Below, one piece after another: positions 8,424 through 17,142 of a stretch of 64,000 bases of DNA. The DNA is from Bacteroidales bacterium (GTDB lineage: Bacteria > Bacteroidota > Bacteroidia > Bacteroidales > P3): positions 124,001-188,000 of the forward strand of contig JAGCVI010000024.1 of NCBI GenBank assembly GCA_017962445.1. Direction: 5' to 3'. Under the pieces are notes generated by a model. It made no database searches, had not been told where the DNA came from, and was given only the letters and a program-made list of their open reading frames with translations. The position numbers were made by a program, and so were the translations under genes. The first letter of the stretch is position 1, and every line of letters starts with the position of its first letter.

Positions 8424-9847
8424 TGGAAAGCAGCAATTCACAAATATCCATTGCATTAGGACCAGGCAACACGCTATGCAACGGCAAATATACCATCCTG
8501 AAGAAAATCGGTTCGGGAGGTTTTGGAATAACCTACATAGCCACACAAAATACCTTGAACAGGAATGTCTGCATAAAAGAGTATTTCCTGACAGGCCGGT
8601 GTGTGCGCGACAACGAACGTCGAACAATAGTGCCTTTGGAGAACGGCATTGAGATTTACGAAAAATACCGTCAAGCCTTCGTGAAAGAGGGACAGACACT
8701 TGCCGGCCTTCACCATCCAGGCATTGTCGAGGTTGTGGATGTGTTCGACGAGAACGGAACATCATACATGGTGATGAACTACATAGAAGGTCGTAGTCTT
8801 CAGAAGATTGTCGAGGATGAAGGTCCCCTACCCTATGAGGTTGCCGTCAACTACATAGCACAGGTATCCGAAGCCGTGGGATATATACATGAACGCCACA
8901 TACTGCATCGCGACATCAAGCCCGAGAACATAATGATTACCGGCGACTTCCGTGCAGTACTTATTGACTTTGGCTCGGCACGCGAATTTGTGAATGACAA
9001 GACACAGGCTCAGACCTCGATATTGACTCACGGCTATGCTCCCACGGAACAATACTCAACCACCAGCCGCAAAGGTTCGTACACCGATATCTACGCTCTT
9101 GGCGCGACGCTTTACTTCATCCTCACGGGCAAGACACCCATGGATGCCGCCTCTCGTATGACCGACGAAATGCCTGAACCCAAGCAGATAAACCCCGCCA
9201 TACCTGAGGAAGCCAACCGTACCATCATGAAAGCCATGCAAATGAAATCGGCAGACAGACACCAGTCTGTACAAGAATTCATGAACGACCTTCGCAACCT
9301 CAATGATGTTCCTGTGAACAATAGTGCAACCAATAATAGAGACTCAGCAGCTGGTGTCCAGACTAACAGCAAGACATCTGTCATGGACGCTAATGGTGAC
9401 AATGGCGAAAAGAAGAAAAACCACAAAGCTCTTTGGATTGTTCTCGGAGTGATTGGGGGATTGCTTCTCACCGCCGCCATTCTGTTCTTCGCATTAAGAG
9501 ACAATGACGACGACAGCAGTCGTAGAAGAAAGAAGAAACACAGAATAGTTGAAGACTCAACAGATTATTACAATTATTATCAGGAAGAACAATCTGCAGC
9601 AGACTATCCATATTACGGAGATTCTGTCGCCTACGAGCAATACGCAGAAGCAGCAGATGAACACGTAGAAGCGTACTCTTACTGGCAAACATGCTTCCGT
9701 TGCAATGGCAGCGGTATATGTCAGAGCTGTGATGGCAACGGATACTATTACATATCATCGGACTACACTACAGTATGCGGCGAATGCAATGGTACAGCAT
9801 CATGTCCAATATGCCAAGGCATGGGAGGTTATGAGGCATACTATTAA
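8423..9847 (+). CDS. Membrane-anchored Ser/Thr protein kinase with C-terminal Cys-rich (CxxCxGxG) region
   Basis: A 474-residue kinase closely related to the one at 5631-7466: glycine loop GSGGFG (30-35), Lys52, HRDIKPEN (Asp164), DFG (182-184), and almost identical sequence over residues 140-290. After the kinase domain come a polar linker, one membrane helix (about 336-358), a Tyr/Asp/Glu-rich stretch, and a tail with eight cysteines (424-464) in two four-Cys units of the DnaJ CxxCxGxG type. The tail may bind zinc or form disulfides. It is the last gene of the kinase operon and is followed by a strong terminator. The FISUMP-like domain of its paralogue is absent. Confidence 0.9.
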   Translation: MESSNSQISIALGPGNTLCNGKYTILKKIGSGGFGITYIATQNTLNRNVCIKEYFLTGRCVRDNERRTIVPLENGIEIYEKYRQAFVKEGQTLAGLHHPGIVEVVDVFDENGTSYMVMNYIEGRSLQKIVEDEGPLPYEVAVNYIAQVSEAVGYIHERHILHRDIKPENIMITGDFRAVLIDFGSAREFVNDKTQAQTSILTHGYAPTEQYSTTSRKGSYTDIYALGATLYFILTGKTPMDAASRMTDEMPEPKQINPAIPEEANRTIMKAMQMKSADRHQSVQEFMNDLRNLNDVPVNNSATNNRDSAAGVQTNSKTSVMDANGDNGEKKKNHKALWIVLGVIGGLLLTAAILFFALRDNDDDSSRRRKKKHRIVEDSTDYYNYYQEEQSAADYPYYGDSVAYEQYAEAADEHVEAYSYWQTCFRCNGSGICQSCDGNGYYYISSDYTTVCGECNGTASCPICQGMGGYEAYY

Positions 9848-9902
9848 TTATACAATTCAAATCCAGTATGTAAGTTAATATGGTTCTCGACCGGTTAGCC
9901 GA

Positions 9903-9946
9903 AAAAAAACACCACACAAAGATAAAACTCAGTGTGGTGTTTTTTT
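9903..9946. terminator. Bidirectional rho-independent terminator
   Basis: Perfect arms AACACCACAC and GTGTGGTGTT, preceded by a run of A and followed by a run of T, surround a 14-base loop. It sits between the converging kinase operon and the thioredoxin gene and can serve both strands. Confidence 0.9.
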
Positions 9947-9965
9947 ATTAATTATTGGATGGAAA

Positions 9966-10526
9966 TCAGTTATTCAAGCCCAGTTTCTTCATCATGACTG
10001 GTTTGATTTCCTCCTGGAATATGGCACGGTATTCGTCGAAAGTGTAGCGGTTGCTGTCGCCCGAGCAGAGGTACCACAGGACCATTGAAAAGTCATACGC
10101 CGACTGATAGCCTTGGAGAATCTGCACCAGTTCGCGCGACTTGTTGAAGACGGCAAACGACGGGTATCCAATCTTCTGGCCAAGAATGGCACGTGTGAAA
10201 GGATGAGTCTGGGCTCTTTGTCCAGCGGCCTGAGTATTGCTGTATTTGGTTCCGTTCCAAGTGAACGTCGAAGTGCCTTCAGCGTCAAAATGTACGGGGA
10301 TATAGTATTTGTTGAGGATAGCGGCAACGACAGGGTCACTGAAAGTCTCTTTGTCCATCTTCTTGCACCAACCACACCATGAGGTTGAGAAATCGACAAA
10401 GAACATTTTGCTATTTGATTTCACATCCACTGTCGAGGCCTGTTCAATTGTTTTCCATTTCACTTGTGCCGAGAGGCCTCCAAAAGTCAAAACTGCAAGA
10501 ATAAGCAGCAATAATGATTTTTTCAT
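9966..10526 (-). CDS. Secreted thioredoxin-fold protein (CGWC)
   Basis: A 186-residue protein with a signal peptide (cleavage near LSAQ, residue 21) and a thioredoxin fold with FFVDFSTSWCGWCKKMD, giving active-site cysteines 51 and 54, and the cis-proline strand GYPSFAVF. The CGWC motif and the DxxTFSDP segment after it resemble the thioredoxin_7/DUF255-like periplasmic group. It probably acts as a thiol reductase or disulfide exchanger in the envelope. It is transcribed alone, ending at the shared terminator; the 121-base gap to the next gene upstream shows no clear TAnnTTTG box. Confidence 0.85.
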   Translation of the reverse strand: MKKSLLLLILAVLTFGGLSAQVKWKTIEQASTVDVKSNSKMFFVDFSTSWCGWCKKMDKETFSDPVVAAILNKYYIPVHFDAEGTSTFTWNGTKYSNTQAAGQRAQTHPFTRAILGQKIGYPSFAVFNKSRELVQILQGYQSAYDFSMVLWYLCSGDSNRYTFDEYRAIFQEEIKPVMMKKLGLNN

Positions 10527-10647
10527 TCCTTTAATTTGTTGTAATTTTGTTGTAATTATCTTTATGTTACTCTAATAAATGTCCAAAAGCGGATAACTTA
10601 CTAATTGACGAAATATTATATAGATAATTCTTAAAAAAACAAAAAAC

Positions 10648-12009
10648 TTACCACTCCACTTTCCAATCGCTTTCCATCTCCTGCTTAGCAGGGTCGAATT
10701 CCTCTTCACGATCCTGTCTGTCGCGGACACGGAAGAGTTTACCAAGCCAGTCATCCTTTTTCGATTTCTTTTGTCCTGGATTGGCTTTGTCCTCCTCAAT
10801 GATTTTGGTTATCTCAGTGACAAAATTTTGAACGTATGTTTCCGACACCGACTCATCGCGATGTATATGAGCACCAGTGTAGTAATGACGGATGATGGAG
10901 TCGTAAGATATGCCGAGCGAGACCATTCGGATTGTACCTTCCTGACTCAGTCCAACGCCATGACCATAGCCACGGCCGTTGAGGACAACATCGCCAGTCT
11001 TTTCGTCAGTAGTGACGGTAAAGAAGGTGGACTTAAGCTTAAAATCAGTACGGACACGAGTTAGTGGCACACCGAGGATCTTGGCCTTGCGTTCAGGCTG
11101 GGCGAAAGTGAGCAGCGTGTTGCGCACCGAATCGTTTTGGATGTTAAGTTTATGCGTCTTGGAAAAATAGTTGAGCCACTGGTCCTTCTTAATAACCTTG
11201 ACCCACTCAGATTGACGCATATGATATGAAAAAGTGTCCGATACGGAACGCAGATATGGCAGCGCGGCACGCCACACATCCTCAGAATTGGCCGTTTGAC
11301 CGCCCGAATTGGAGTGGAACGGAGTCTCGATGAGCTTGCCATCGTCGCCAACGATGGTCTCGCCAGCCGACTGCATAGTGCCAAGTATGATGTCTGGTCG
11401 AACGCAACGGTTCTGATATGCCTGACAATGCACATAGTCACAGAAATTATATCCATCGGACTTGTGTTTTGACATGTTTCGCAACGACCAAGTGCGTGAG
11501 ATGACAGCCTGGATACGAAAAATATCGCTCTGGTTGCCATATATCTCCGATTGTACAACACCAGCGAGATATGTTTCAAAAGCGACATCGTTGATTATCT
11601 TGAGATTGGCTTTGTCGAAAGCCGAAACTATCAAGTCCCCCTCATAGGTGCGCTGCTTGACATTTTTGGGGTTGAGGCACATAATGCATGCCGTATCTGT
11701 AGCTTTTAAAACGACGTTCTTGTACGTCCCATATTCATAGCCGTTAACCGAAAGGTAAACACCTGACGTACTAGGTTTCAGCTCAACAGAGATACCCTCG
11801 CCAAGATTACTGTCAAGCAACATTGTATCGTTGGCGTAAAGGTCATACAAACCGAGGTCGAACGATACATAGAGAGCCTCTATCTTGACATTGGAGAAGA
11901 GACGTATTTTCACTCTGTTTACATGCGCATCCTCTGCGACAGGCTGGCTGGCAAAGGCAAGAGTGCCACAAAAACACAAAGCAAACAATACGAAAAGGAA
12001 CTTTTTCAT
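10648..12009 (-). CDS. SpoIID/LytB domain protein
   Basis: A 453-residue secreted protein (signal peptide ending near AFAS). The SpoIID domain is recognisable from AFETYLAGVVQSEI, FRIQAVISRTWSLRN, TPFHSNSGGQTANSEDVW and the late GRGYGHGVGLSQEGTIRMV motif. SpoIID of spore formers is a lytic transglycosylase acting on stripped glycan strands; homologues in non-sporulating Bacteroidota are widespread with unproven substrates. The first catalytic-type Glu is present in QSEIYG. The C-terminal 60 residues are charged. It is the last gene of the run that begins at gldF, 7 bases after lpxB. Confidence 0.85.
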   Translation of the reverse strand: MKKFLFVLFALCFCGTLAFASQPVAEDAHVNRVKIRLFSNVKIEALYVSFDLGLYDLYANDTMLLDSNLGEGISVELKPSTSGVYLSVNGYEYGTYKNVVLKATDTACIMCLNPKNVKQRTYEGDLIVSAFDKANLKIINDVAFETYLAGVVQSEIYGNQSDIFRIQAVISRTWSLRNMSKHKSDGYNFCDYVHCQAYQNRCVRPDIILGTMQSAGETIVGDDGKLIETPFHSNSGGQTANSEDVWRAALPYLRSVSDTFSYHMRQSEWVKVIKKDQWLNYFSKTHKLNIQNDSVRNTLLTFAQPERKAKILGVPLTRVRTDFKLKSTFFTVTTDEKTGDVVLNGRGYGHGVGLSQEGTIRMVSLGISYDSIIRHYYTGAHIHRDESVSETYVQNFVTEITKIIEEDKANPGQKKSKKDDWLGKLFRVRDRQDREEEFDPAKQEMESDWKVEW

Positions 12010-12016
12010 TTTAGTC

Positions 12017-13165
12017 TTACCCTTTCATTATTCTTTCAATTTCCTCTGCAGTTCGGTCGGAAGCGCCTTTGCCGCCAAGGATATCTATCACACGGTCATA
12101 CTCCGACACCATCCTGTCACGCAACTCTTTGTCGACAGTTATATACTTCAATTCCTTCTCAAGACGGTCAATATTACAATCATCCTGTATCAGTTCGCAG
12201 ACGACAGGACGGTCGGCTATGAGGTTGACGAGGGATATGTAGCTGATGCGCGAGGCGATAAGACGCTTTGCGATTGCTGCAGAAAGCTTATTGCACTGAT
12301 AACAGACTATCTGAGGCACGCGGAACAGCGCAGTCTCAAGCGTAGCTGTGCCCGAACAAACGACAGCGGCATACGATGATGCAAGCACGTCGTATGTACG
12401 GTCGTAAACGATGTTGACATTCGATGCTCCCGCAGGTATGTATTGACGGTAGAACTCCTCACCAATCAAACTCATACCAGCAATGGTGAATGAATACTCA
12501 GGATGGTTTGTTGCAAGTTGCAACATAATTGGCAACATTCGTTTAAGCTCCTGCTTACGGCTGCCAGGGAGAAGAGCAATGACTTTAGACAATTTATTAC
12601 TGTCTGACTGCTGGCCCTCCTGTGTTTGCGAACGATAATTCTCGACCTCATCAAGCAAAGGATGGCCTACATATAAAGCCTGTGGAAACGAGTTCTCGGC
12701 ATAGAACTTGCGTTCGGAAGGAAGTATATAGCACAGGCTGTCAAGGTCACGACGCATAGGTTTTATGCGGCCTTTCTTCCAAGCCCAAATCTGCGGAGAA
12801 ATGTAATACACATTCTTAAAGCCATGTGAATGAGTAAACTTGGCAATCTTGAGATTGAATCCAGGATAGTCAATAAAAACGACAATATCGGGATTGAAAT
12901 CAAGAATATCGCGCTTGCAGTAGCGTATGTTGCCCAACACCACAGAGAGGTGCGAGACAACCTCGACAAAACCCATATAAGCCAAGTCACGAATATGACG
13001 AACACATTGTGCAGACCTCTCAGGCATCTCTGCAGCGACAGCGAACATACGGTCGCCACCCCAATAGCGTATCTGCGCTGACGGGTCGCGGGCTAACAAC
13101 GAACGCATCAGGTTACCTCCATGCAAATCGCCGGAGGCTTCGCCGGCTATGATATAGTATTTCAC
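12017..13165 (-). CDS. lpxB: Lipid-A-disaccharide synthase LpxB
   Basis: Glycosyltransferase family 19 enzyme joining UDP-2,3-diacylglucosamine to lipid X in lipid A synthesis at the inner membrane. The N-terminus VKYYIIAGEASGDLHGGNLM and later VYYISPQIWAWKKGRI, VGHPLLDE, LLPGSRKQE and CSGTATLE are family signatures. I place the start at the GTG at 13163-13165: this gives 382 residues, the usual length, begins at the conserved KYYIIAGEASGD, and overlaps the preceding stop as GTGA. A longer in-frame reading up to 13321 would run deep into the preceding gene and is unlikely. Confidence 0.95.
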   Translation of the reverse strand: MKYYIIAGEASGDLHGGNLMRSLLARDPSAQIRYWGGDRMFAVAAEMPERSAQCVRHIRDLAYMGFVEVVSHLSVVLGNIRYCKRDILDFNPDIVVFIDYPGFNLKIAKFTHSHGFKNVYYISPQIWAWKKGRIKPMRRDLDSLCYILPSERKFYAENSFPQALYVGHPLLDEVENYRSQTQEGQQSDSNKLSKVIALLPGSRKQELKRMLPIMLQLATNHPEYSFTIAGMSLIGEEFYRQYIPAGASNVNIVYDRTYDVLASSYAAVVCSGTATLETALFRVPQIVCYQCNKLSAAIAKRLIASRISYISLVNLIADRPVVCELIQDDCNIDRLEKELKYITVDKELRDRMVSEYDRVIDILGGKGASDRTAEEIERIMKG

Positions 13166-13452
13166 AGTGTAAGAGCTTTTGTCTTTAACAAAAAGAACAT
13201 GAATGCGAGAAAGGTGATGAATAGAGTGATAATAAGGGTCTTGGTAACGATCAATTGCTCCTTGCGCTTGGCATAGAAGCGCAGCGCGAGCACTACAGGC
13301 ACAAATATCACTGCAAACCATCGCACATTCTCAGACGGTGAATAGCCAGCCAAAAGAATCACGATGTATGCTACAACAAATGTAATCACCTCGAGACCAA
13401 GGCATACAACGAGACCGACCTGTATTTTATCTTGTAAAAAATATTTCTTCAT
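13162..13452 (-). CDS. Small membrane protein of the surE-lpxB cluster
   Basis: A 96-residue protein with three likely membrane helices (about 11-35, 42-60, 68-90) and a basic RFYAKRKEQ loop. I do not recognise its family. Both ends overlap neighbours by four bases: ATGA with surE upstream and GTGA with lpxB downstream, which argues strongly that it is a real, translated gene. Its position suggests an envelope role, but nothing in the sequence defines one. Confidence 0.75.
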   Translation of the reverse strand: MKKYFLQDKIQVGLVVCLGLEVITFVVAYIVILLAGYSPSENVRWFAVIFVPVVLALRFYAKRKEQLIVTKTLIITLFITFLAFMFFLLKTKALTL

Positions 13453-14228
13453 GACGCAGAAATGTTTGAACCGAATCGACGAGCGATGATATCAAGACTT
13501 CGGAAATCAGTATAGTCTGGTGTTGTCGGAACAATGGATACATATCCGTTCTCGAGAGCCCACTGATCAGTGTCCGGGCCGCAGTCATCACACTCAAAAC
13601 GACCTGTAAGCCAGTAATACTCCTTTCCATGAGGGTCTACCCTTTTCTCATAGCTGTCCATCCACCGTGCCCTCGACTGGCGACAGACCCTTACACCTTT
13701 GAGTATACCATTTGACGGACAAGGAATATTGACATTGAGTGACACCTCGTTGGGCAGACCATTTGCGAGTACATCGGCAATGATATCTCGTATATACGGA
13801 ACCGCAGCTGTGAAATCGGCATCAGCATTATGGTCTAAGAGAGAGAATCCTATCGCGTTCAAGCCACTGACAGAAGCCTCAACGACAGCTCCCATTGTAC
13901 CGGAATAAAGTATATTGATAGAAGAATTGCTGCCGTGGTTGATACCCGAAAGCACCAAATCCGGCTTGCGAGGGCAAAAATACTCGTATGCCAGTTTTAT
14001 GCAGTCGACTGGTGTCCCGTCGCACGAATAAATGCTACACTCCGGTGACTTTGAAATCGTGTTTGCCCTGATTGGACGCATACCCGTGAACGAATGTGCG
14101 GAACCTGAGGAATTAGCTTCGGGAGCCATTACGACAACATCGGCATACAGTCTGGCTATATCAACAAGAATGCGTATGCCTTTGGCATCCACACCATCGT
14201 CGTTAGTTATGAGTATCAGAGGTCTCAT
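13449..14228 (-). CDS. surE: 5'/3'-nucleotidase SurE
   Basis: A 259-residue SurE phosphatase, which removes phosphate from nucleoside monophosphates. The metal site is intact: ILITNDDG (Asp10, Asp11), NSSGSAHS (Ser40/41) and SGINHGSN (Asn97). Length is as expected. The gene overlaps both neighbours by four bases. SurE next to lpxB is seen in other Bacteroidota as far as I know; the functional link is unclear. Confidence 0.95.
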   Translation of the reverse strand: MRPLILITNDDGVDAKGIRILVDIARLYADVVVMAPEANSSGSAHSFTGMRPIRANTISKSPECSIYSCDGTPVDCIKLAYEYFCPRKPDLVLSGINHGSNSSINILYSGTMGAVVEASVSGLNAIGFSLLDHNADADFTAAVPYIRDIIADVLANGLPNEVSLNVNIPCPSNGILKGVRVCRQSRARWMDSYEKRVDPHGKEYYWLTGRFECDDCGPDTDQWALENGYVSIVPTTPDYTDFRSLDIIARRFGSNISAS

Positions 14229-15286
14229 CTAGCGAAATAGTTCTTTTCACGGCCAAGGAAGAACGAGGCTGGTTGAAGGATGTTGTCGAAGATATAGTAC
14301 TGAATAAGAACCGTATCCTTGTTGTCGACTATTGCATATAGCCTGTTGAGGTCGAAAACGTTGTACATCGTAGTATCCGGCATAGCATATATGTCGTCAG
14401 GGTTGGAATACTTTATGTATGTCTTCAGTTCTCTGGTCTTACCTTTTAAATCGGTCACACGCAATATTGTCCGCGGCTCACGAGAGAATGTCGTGTCAAG
14501 TTCAGCCTTAGGCACCACCTTGGCATACTCGTCGAAATTAAGGTTTGTAAACGACGACAATAACTGGGCGACACGTGCCGTATCAAATCCATTGACACGT
14601 GTTTTGGGATATAGTTTATTAAACACAAAGCCATTGCCTTCTCTAACCACCGAGAACGACTCTTCTGGCATCGAAGGTATTCTCAATTCAACCGATGAGA
14701 TCTGACGGATAGGCAAATTGACTATGTTGTGGCTGCGCCAGAGATAAGGATCGACAACAAAGCGTGGCGACAGACAGCCACGGAATCCCGGCAAATGAAC
14801 TATACACGGTTCCTCAGAACCTTCGAGGTACATATATGTAGCCATGTTATCCTGAGTGTCAGGCCCGACATATATCACCTTGCATTGTTCTTTTTTCTTA
14901 GAATCTCTGTAATAAATCTCAACCTTAACATGCTTTGCGGCAATCTGTTTTGTTATGTTCTCGACCGCAGCATTGTTGACTTTGCTCTTGACACACATAT
15001 TCTCAAGTGTTTTGAGCAGCATTTCCTCAATCATATACTGATTGGCAGGATATTTCTCATCTACAAGCCACAGAGAGTCGCTCTGGTAAGTCAATAGCAC
15101 ATGATTATTCTCCTTGTCGACCATGTAAATCTTGTACACACCGTCAGGACCCGGACGAGCAGCCTCTTTGGTCTGTATCTCGGGATTAGAGGTGTTCTTA
15201 GAGTCATGTTTACACTTTACAACAGCGACAGTGGCAACCCCAATAAACAGGATTGATGCAATGATTATTATGTTTTTCTTACTCAC
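14225..15286 (-). CDS. DUF4340 domain protein, membrane-anchored
   Basis: A 353-residue protein with one N-terminal membrane helix and a DUF4340-like extracytoplasmic part with repeated strands (WRSHNIVNLPIRQISSVELR, FSVVREGNGFVFNKL, YAVV/TILRVTDLKG). The start is a GTG at 15284-15286 overlapping the gldG stop as GTGA. DUF4340 genes commonly follow GldG/ABC-2 auxiliary genes, so the product is probably a component of the same envelope ABC complex. Its biochemical role is not known. Confidence 0.78.
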   Translation of the reverse strand: MSKKNIIIIASILFIGVATVAVVKCKHDSKNTSNPEIQTKEAARPGPDGVYKIYMVDKENNHVLLTYQSDSLWLVDEKYPANQYMIEEMLLKTLENMCVKSKVNNAAVENITKQIAAKHVKVEIYYRDSKKKEQCKVIYVGPDTQDNMATYMYLEGSEEPCIVHLPGFRGCLSPRFVVDPYLWRSHNIVNLPIRQISSVELRIPSMPEESFSVVREGNGFVFNKLYPKTRVNGFDTARVAQLLSSFTNLNFDEYAKVVPKAELDTTFSREPRTILRVTDLKGKTRELKTYIKYSNPDDIYAMPDTTMYNVFDLNRLYAIVDNKDTVLIQYYIFDNILQPASFFLGREKNYFAR

Positions 15287-17121
15287 TTTTTGTTTTTCTT
15301 TTTAATTTTAAAGGGAATAGGCTTGCCTCCTTTGCCTTTTCTGTAATTGACATAACGGTAGCTTATAACACCGGCAGCAATTAACAAAACAATAAGTATC
15401 GGGAAGCAGATGGCCGAAATCTGGTAGCGAGTCTTGTTCTCCTTGATTTTGAACTCATCGAGACGGCGAATCATGATTTTTCTTGGTCGAGCGTTGATAA
15501 GCATCTCGTCGCCTGCCAGATAGTTGATAGCATTTAGAATAAACGTTTTGTTGGCAAACATAACTCCAGTGTTGCGGTCAAATCCAAGTGGCAAACGTTC
15601 CAGACCGCCTGTTTGTTGGTCGTCCAGTCTGGTTTGTCGGCGGATGAAATAATCGTTGCGAATCATATCTCCGTCGGAGACAACAATCATCTGAGTAGGT
15701 TTATCACAACGAGATTTGTAACCAATCTGTTTCAATGCGGTGAATTCTTCAGTCAGACGTTCCCTAAAGAGTGACTTGAACTGTCCCTCAAGCAAAACAG
15801 CAACAGGCAAGTCCCTCTTATTGAAAAACTGAGGGCTGAAAGGCATGTCAATCTCCGAAAGCCTAATCTCAACCGGTGCATTCTTCAGATGGACGTGATC
15901 AGAAGTAGAAAGAAGTATTGTCTTCTTAATATCATTATCTATCAATTCAATGCTGCTTATGAAGTCAGTCTTTATTTCGTCAAGATTACGAACTATCACA
16001 TGGTTAGATCTTGGTTTAATTGTCGGGAAATACAGCCATTTATGCGGAGTCCAGCTACCATCATTACCTATCAATTTTATTTCCCTGCATTTGTAATCCA
16101 TAATCAAATCCGGTTTGACACGGAAGCCATAATTATAGAAAAGATTGTCAAGGTTGGTCGGTAGTCGTGTAGCGAATGCCTGCGGCTGATGAGCAAGACT
16201 ATCCATGTCGGCGTCGAGAGCATCGATAAGCCACAACACCTTGCCTCCATACATGACATACTGGTCTAAAAGGTAGATTTCCATATCCGAAAACTCACGC
16301 AAAGGCTTCGGTACAACAAGTATGTCATAACGGTTATTGATGTGGATTGATGAGTCGGTCATGTACTGCACATGCGAGGCCAAGGCTCCAATGTAATTGC
16401 TTAAATCAACATTATCAACAATATAATCATTAACCAATGCCAACTGGATATCAAGTATCGGAGCACGTTCCAACTCCCCATGTCCTGTCAAAAAACCGAT
16501 ACGGGCACGTGCCGCTTCCGGACGCATCAGTCGGTGGACAGCCAACACAAAATTATACTCAAGATTTTCTATTGATGACCGGATAATCTCATCCACTGAT
16601 GCAGTGCTACTGAACTCCATAGATTGCAGTTGAATGGCCGTTTCACGTCCCTTGTAGCTTATCTCAATGGCTGGGAGTATCTCCAACTGTGTCTGCTTTC
16701 CCTCATCGTTTTTCGATACCACGAGAGGTTGCACACTGCCGAATGACTTCTTATTTAGCTCTATATACAATTGAATACGAGCCGTATCCGATTCAAGCGA
16801 ATAGGGGTCGAAAAACTCATACTCCACATTCTTGTTGTAAGCGCGGAACTCTTCAAGCATCTCCTTTATCTCATTGCGGAAGCGTCGGTACTCAGCTGGC
16901 AGGTCGTCACCGTCGAGATATACACGCACCATAAGTTGCTCGTCAATTTGCTTTACAAAATCCTTGGTCGAATCCGAAAGGGTGTAACGTTTCTCAGCGG
17001 TGAGGTCAAAGCGGGTAAAGAAAATCGAGCCTATGATATTGGCTGAGACAATCACCAGCAGTACCGCCAGAAATTCCAGGAGATTGGATAGTCGAAGATT
17101 CAGTTTTTTTCTATTTTTCAT
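15283..17121 (-). CDS. gldG: GldG-type ABC transporter auxiliary protein
   Basis: A 612-residue protein with membrane helices at each end (about 15-36 and 570-595) and a large external domain. SANIIGSIFFTRFDLTAEKRYTLSDST, the IGFLTGHGE segment and DILVVPKPLREFSDMEIYLLDQYVMYGGK are characteristic of GldG/ABC_transp_aux proteins. In gliding flavobacteria GldA, GldF and GldG form an ABC complex; in non-gliding Bacteroidales gldFG are retained with an unclear role. The ATPase gene gldA is not next to it. It is 21 bases after gldF and overlaps the DUF4340 gene by four bases. Confidence 0.88.
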   Translation of the reverse strand: MKNRKKLNLRLSNLLEFLAVLLVIVSANIIGSIFFTRFDLTAEKRYTLSDSTKDFVKQIDEQLMVRVYLDGDDLPAEYRRFRNEIKEMLEEFRAYNKNVEYEFFDPYSLESDTARIQLYIELNKKSFGSVQPLVVSKNDEGKQTQLEILPAIEISYKGRETAIQLQSMEFSSTASVDEIIRSSIENLEYNFVLAVHRLMRPEAARARIGFLTGHGELERAPILDIQLALVNDYIVDNVDLSNYIGALASHVQYMTDSSIHINNRYDILVVPKPLREFSDMEIYLLDQYVMYGGKVLWLIDALDADMDSLAHQPQAFATRLPTNLDNLFYNYGFRVKPDLIMDYKCREIKLIGNDGSWTPHKWLYFPTIKPRSNHVIVRNLDEIKTDFISSIELIDNDIKKTILLSTSDHVHLKNAPVEIRLSEIDMPFSPQFFNKRDLPVAVLLEGQFKSLFRERLTEEFTALKQIGYKSRCDKPTQMIVVSDGDMIRNDYFIRRQTRLDDQQTGGLERLPLGFDRNTGVMFANKTFILNAINYLAGDEMLINARPRKIMIRRLDEFKIKENKTRYQISAICFPILIVLLIAAGVISYRYVNYRKGKGGKPIPFKIKKKNKK

Positions 17122-17142
17122 ATGACGTGCTGTGGAGATTAA

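Noticed and set aside
13166-13321. A 52-residue N-terminal extension of LpxB
   Set aside because: It overlaps the small membrane protein gene in another frame and lies before the conserved KYYIIAGEASGD start; the GTG with GTGA overlap gives the normal length.
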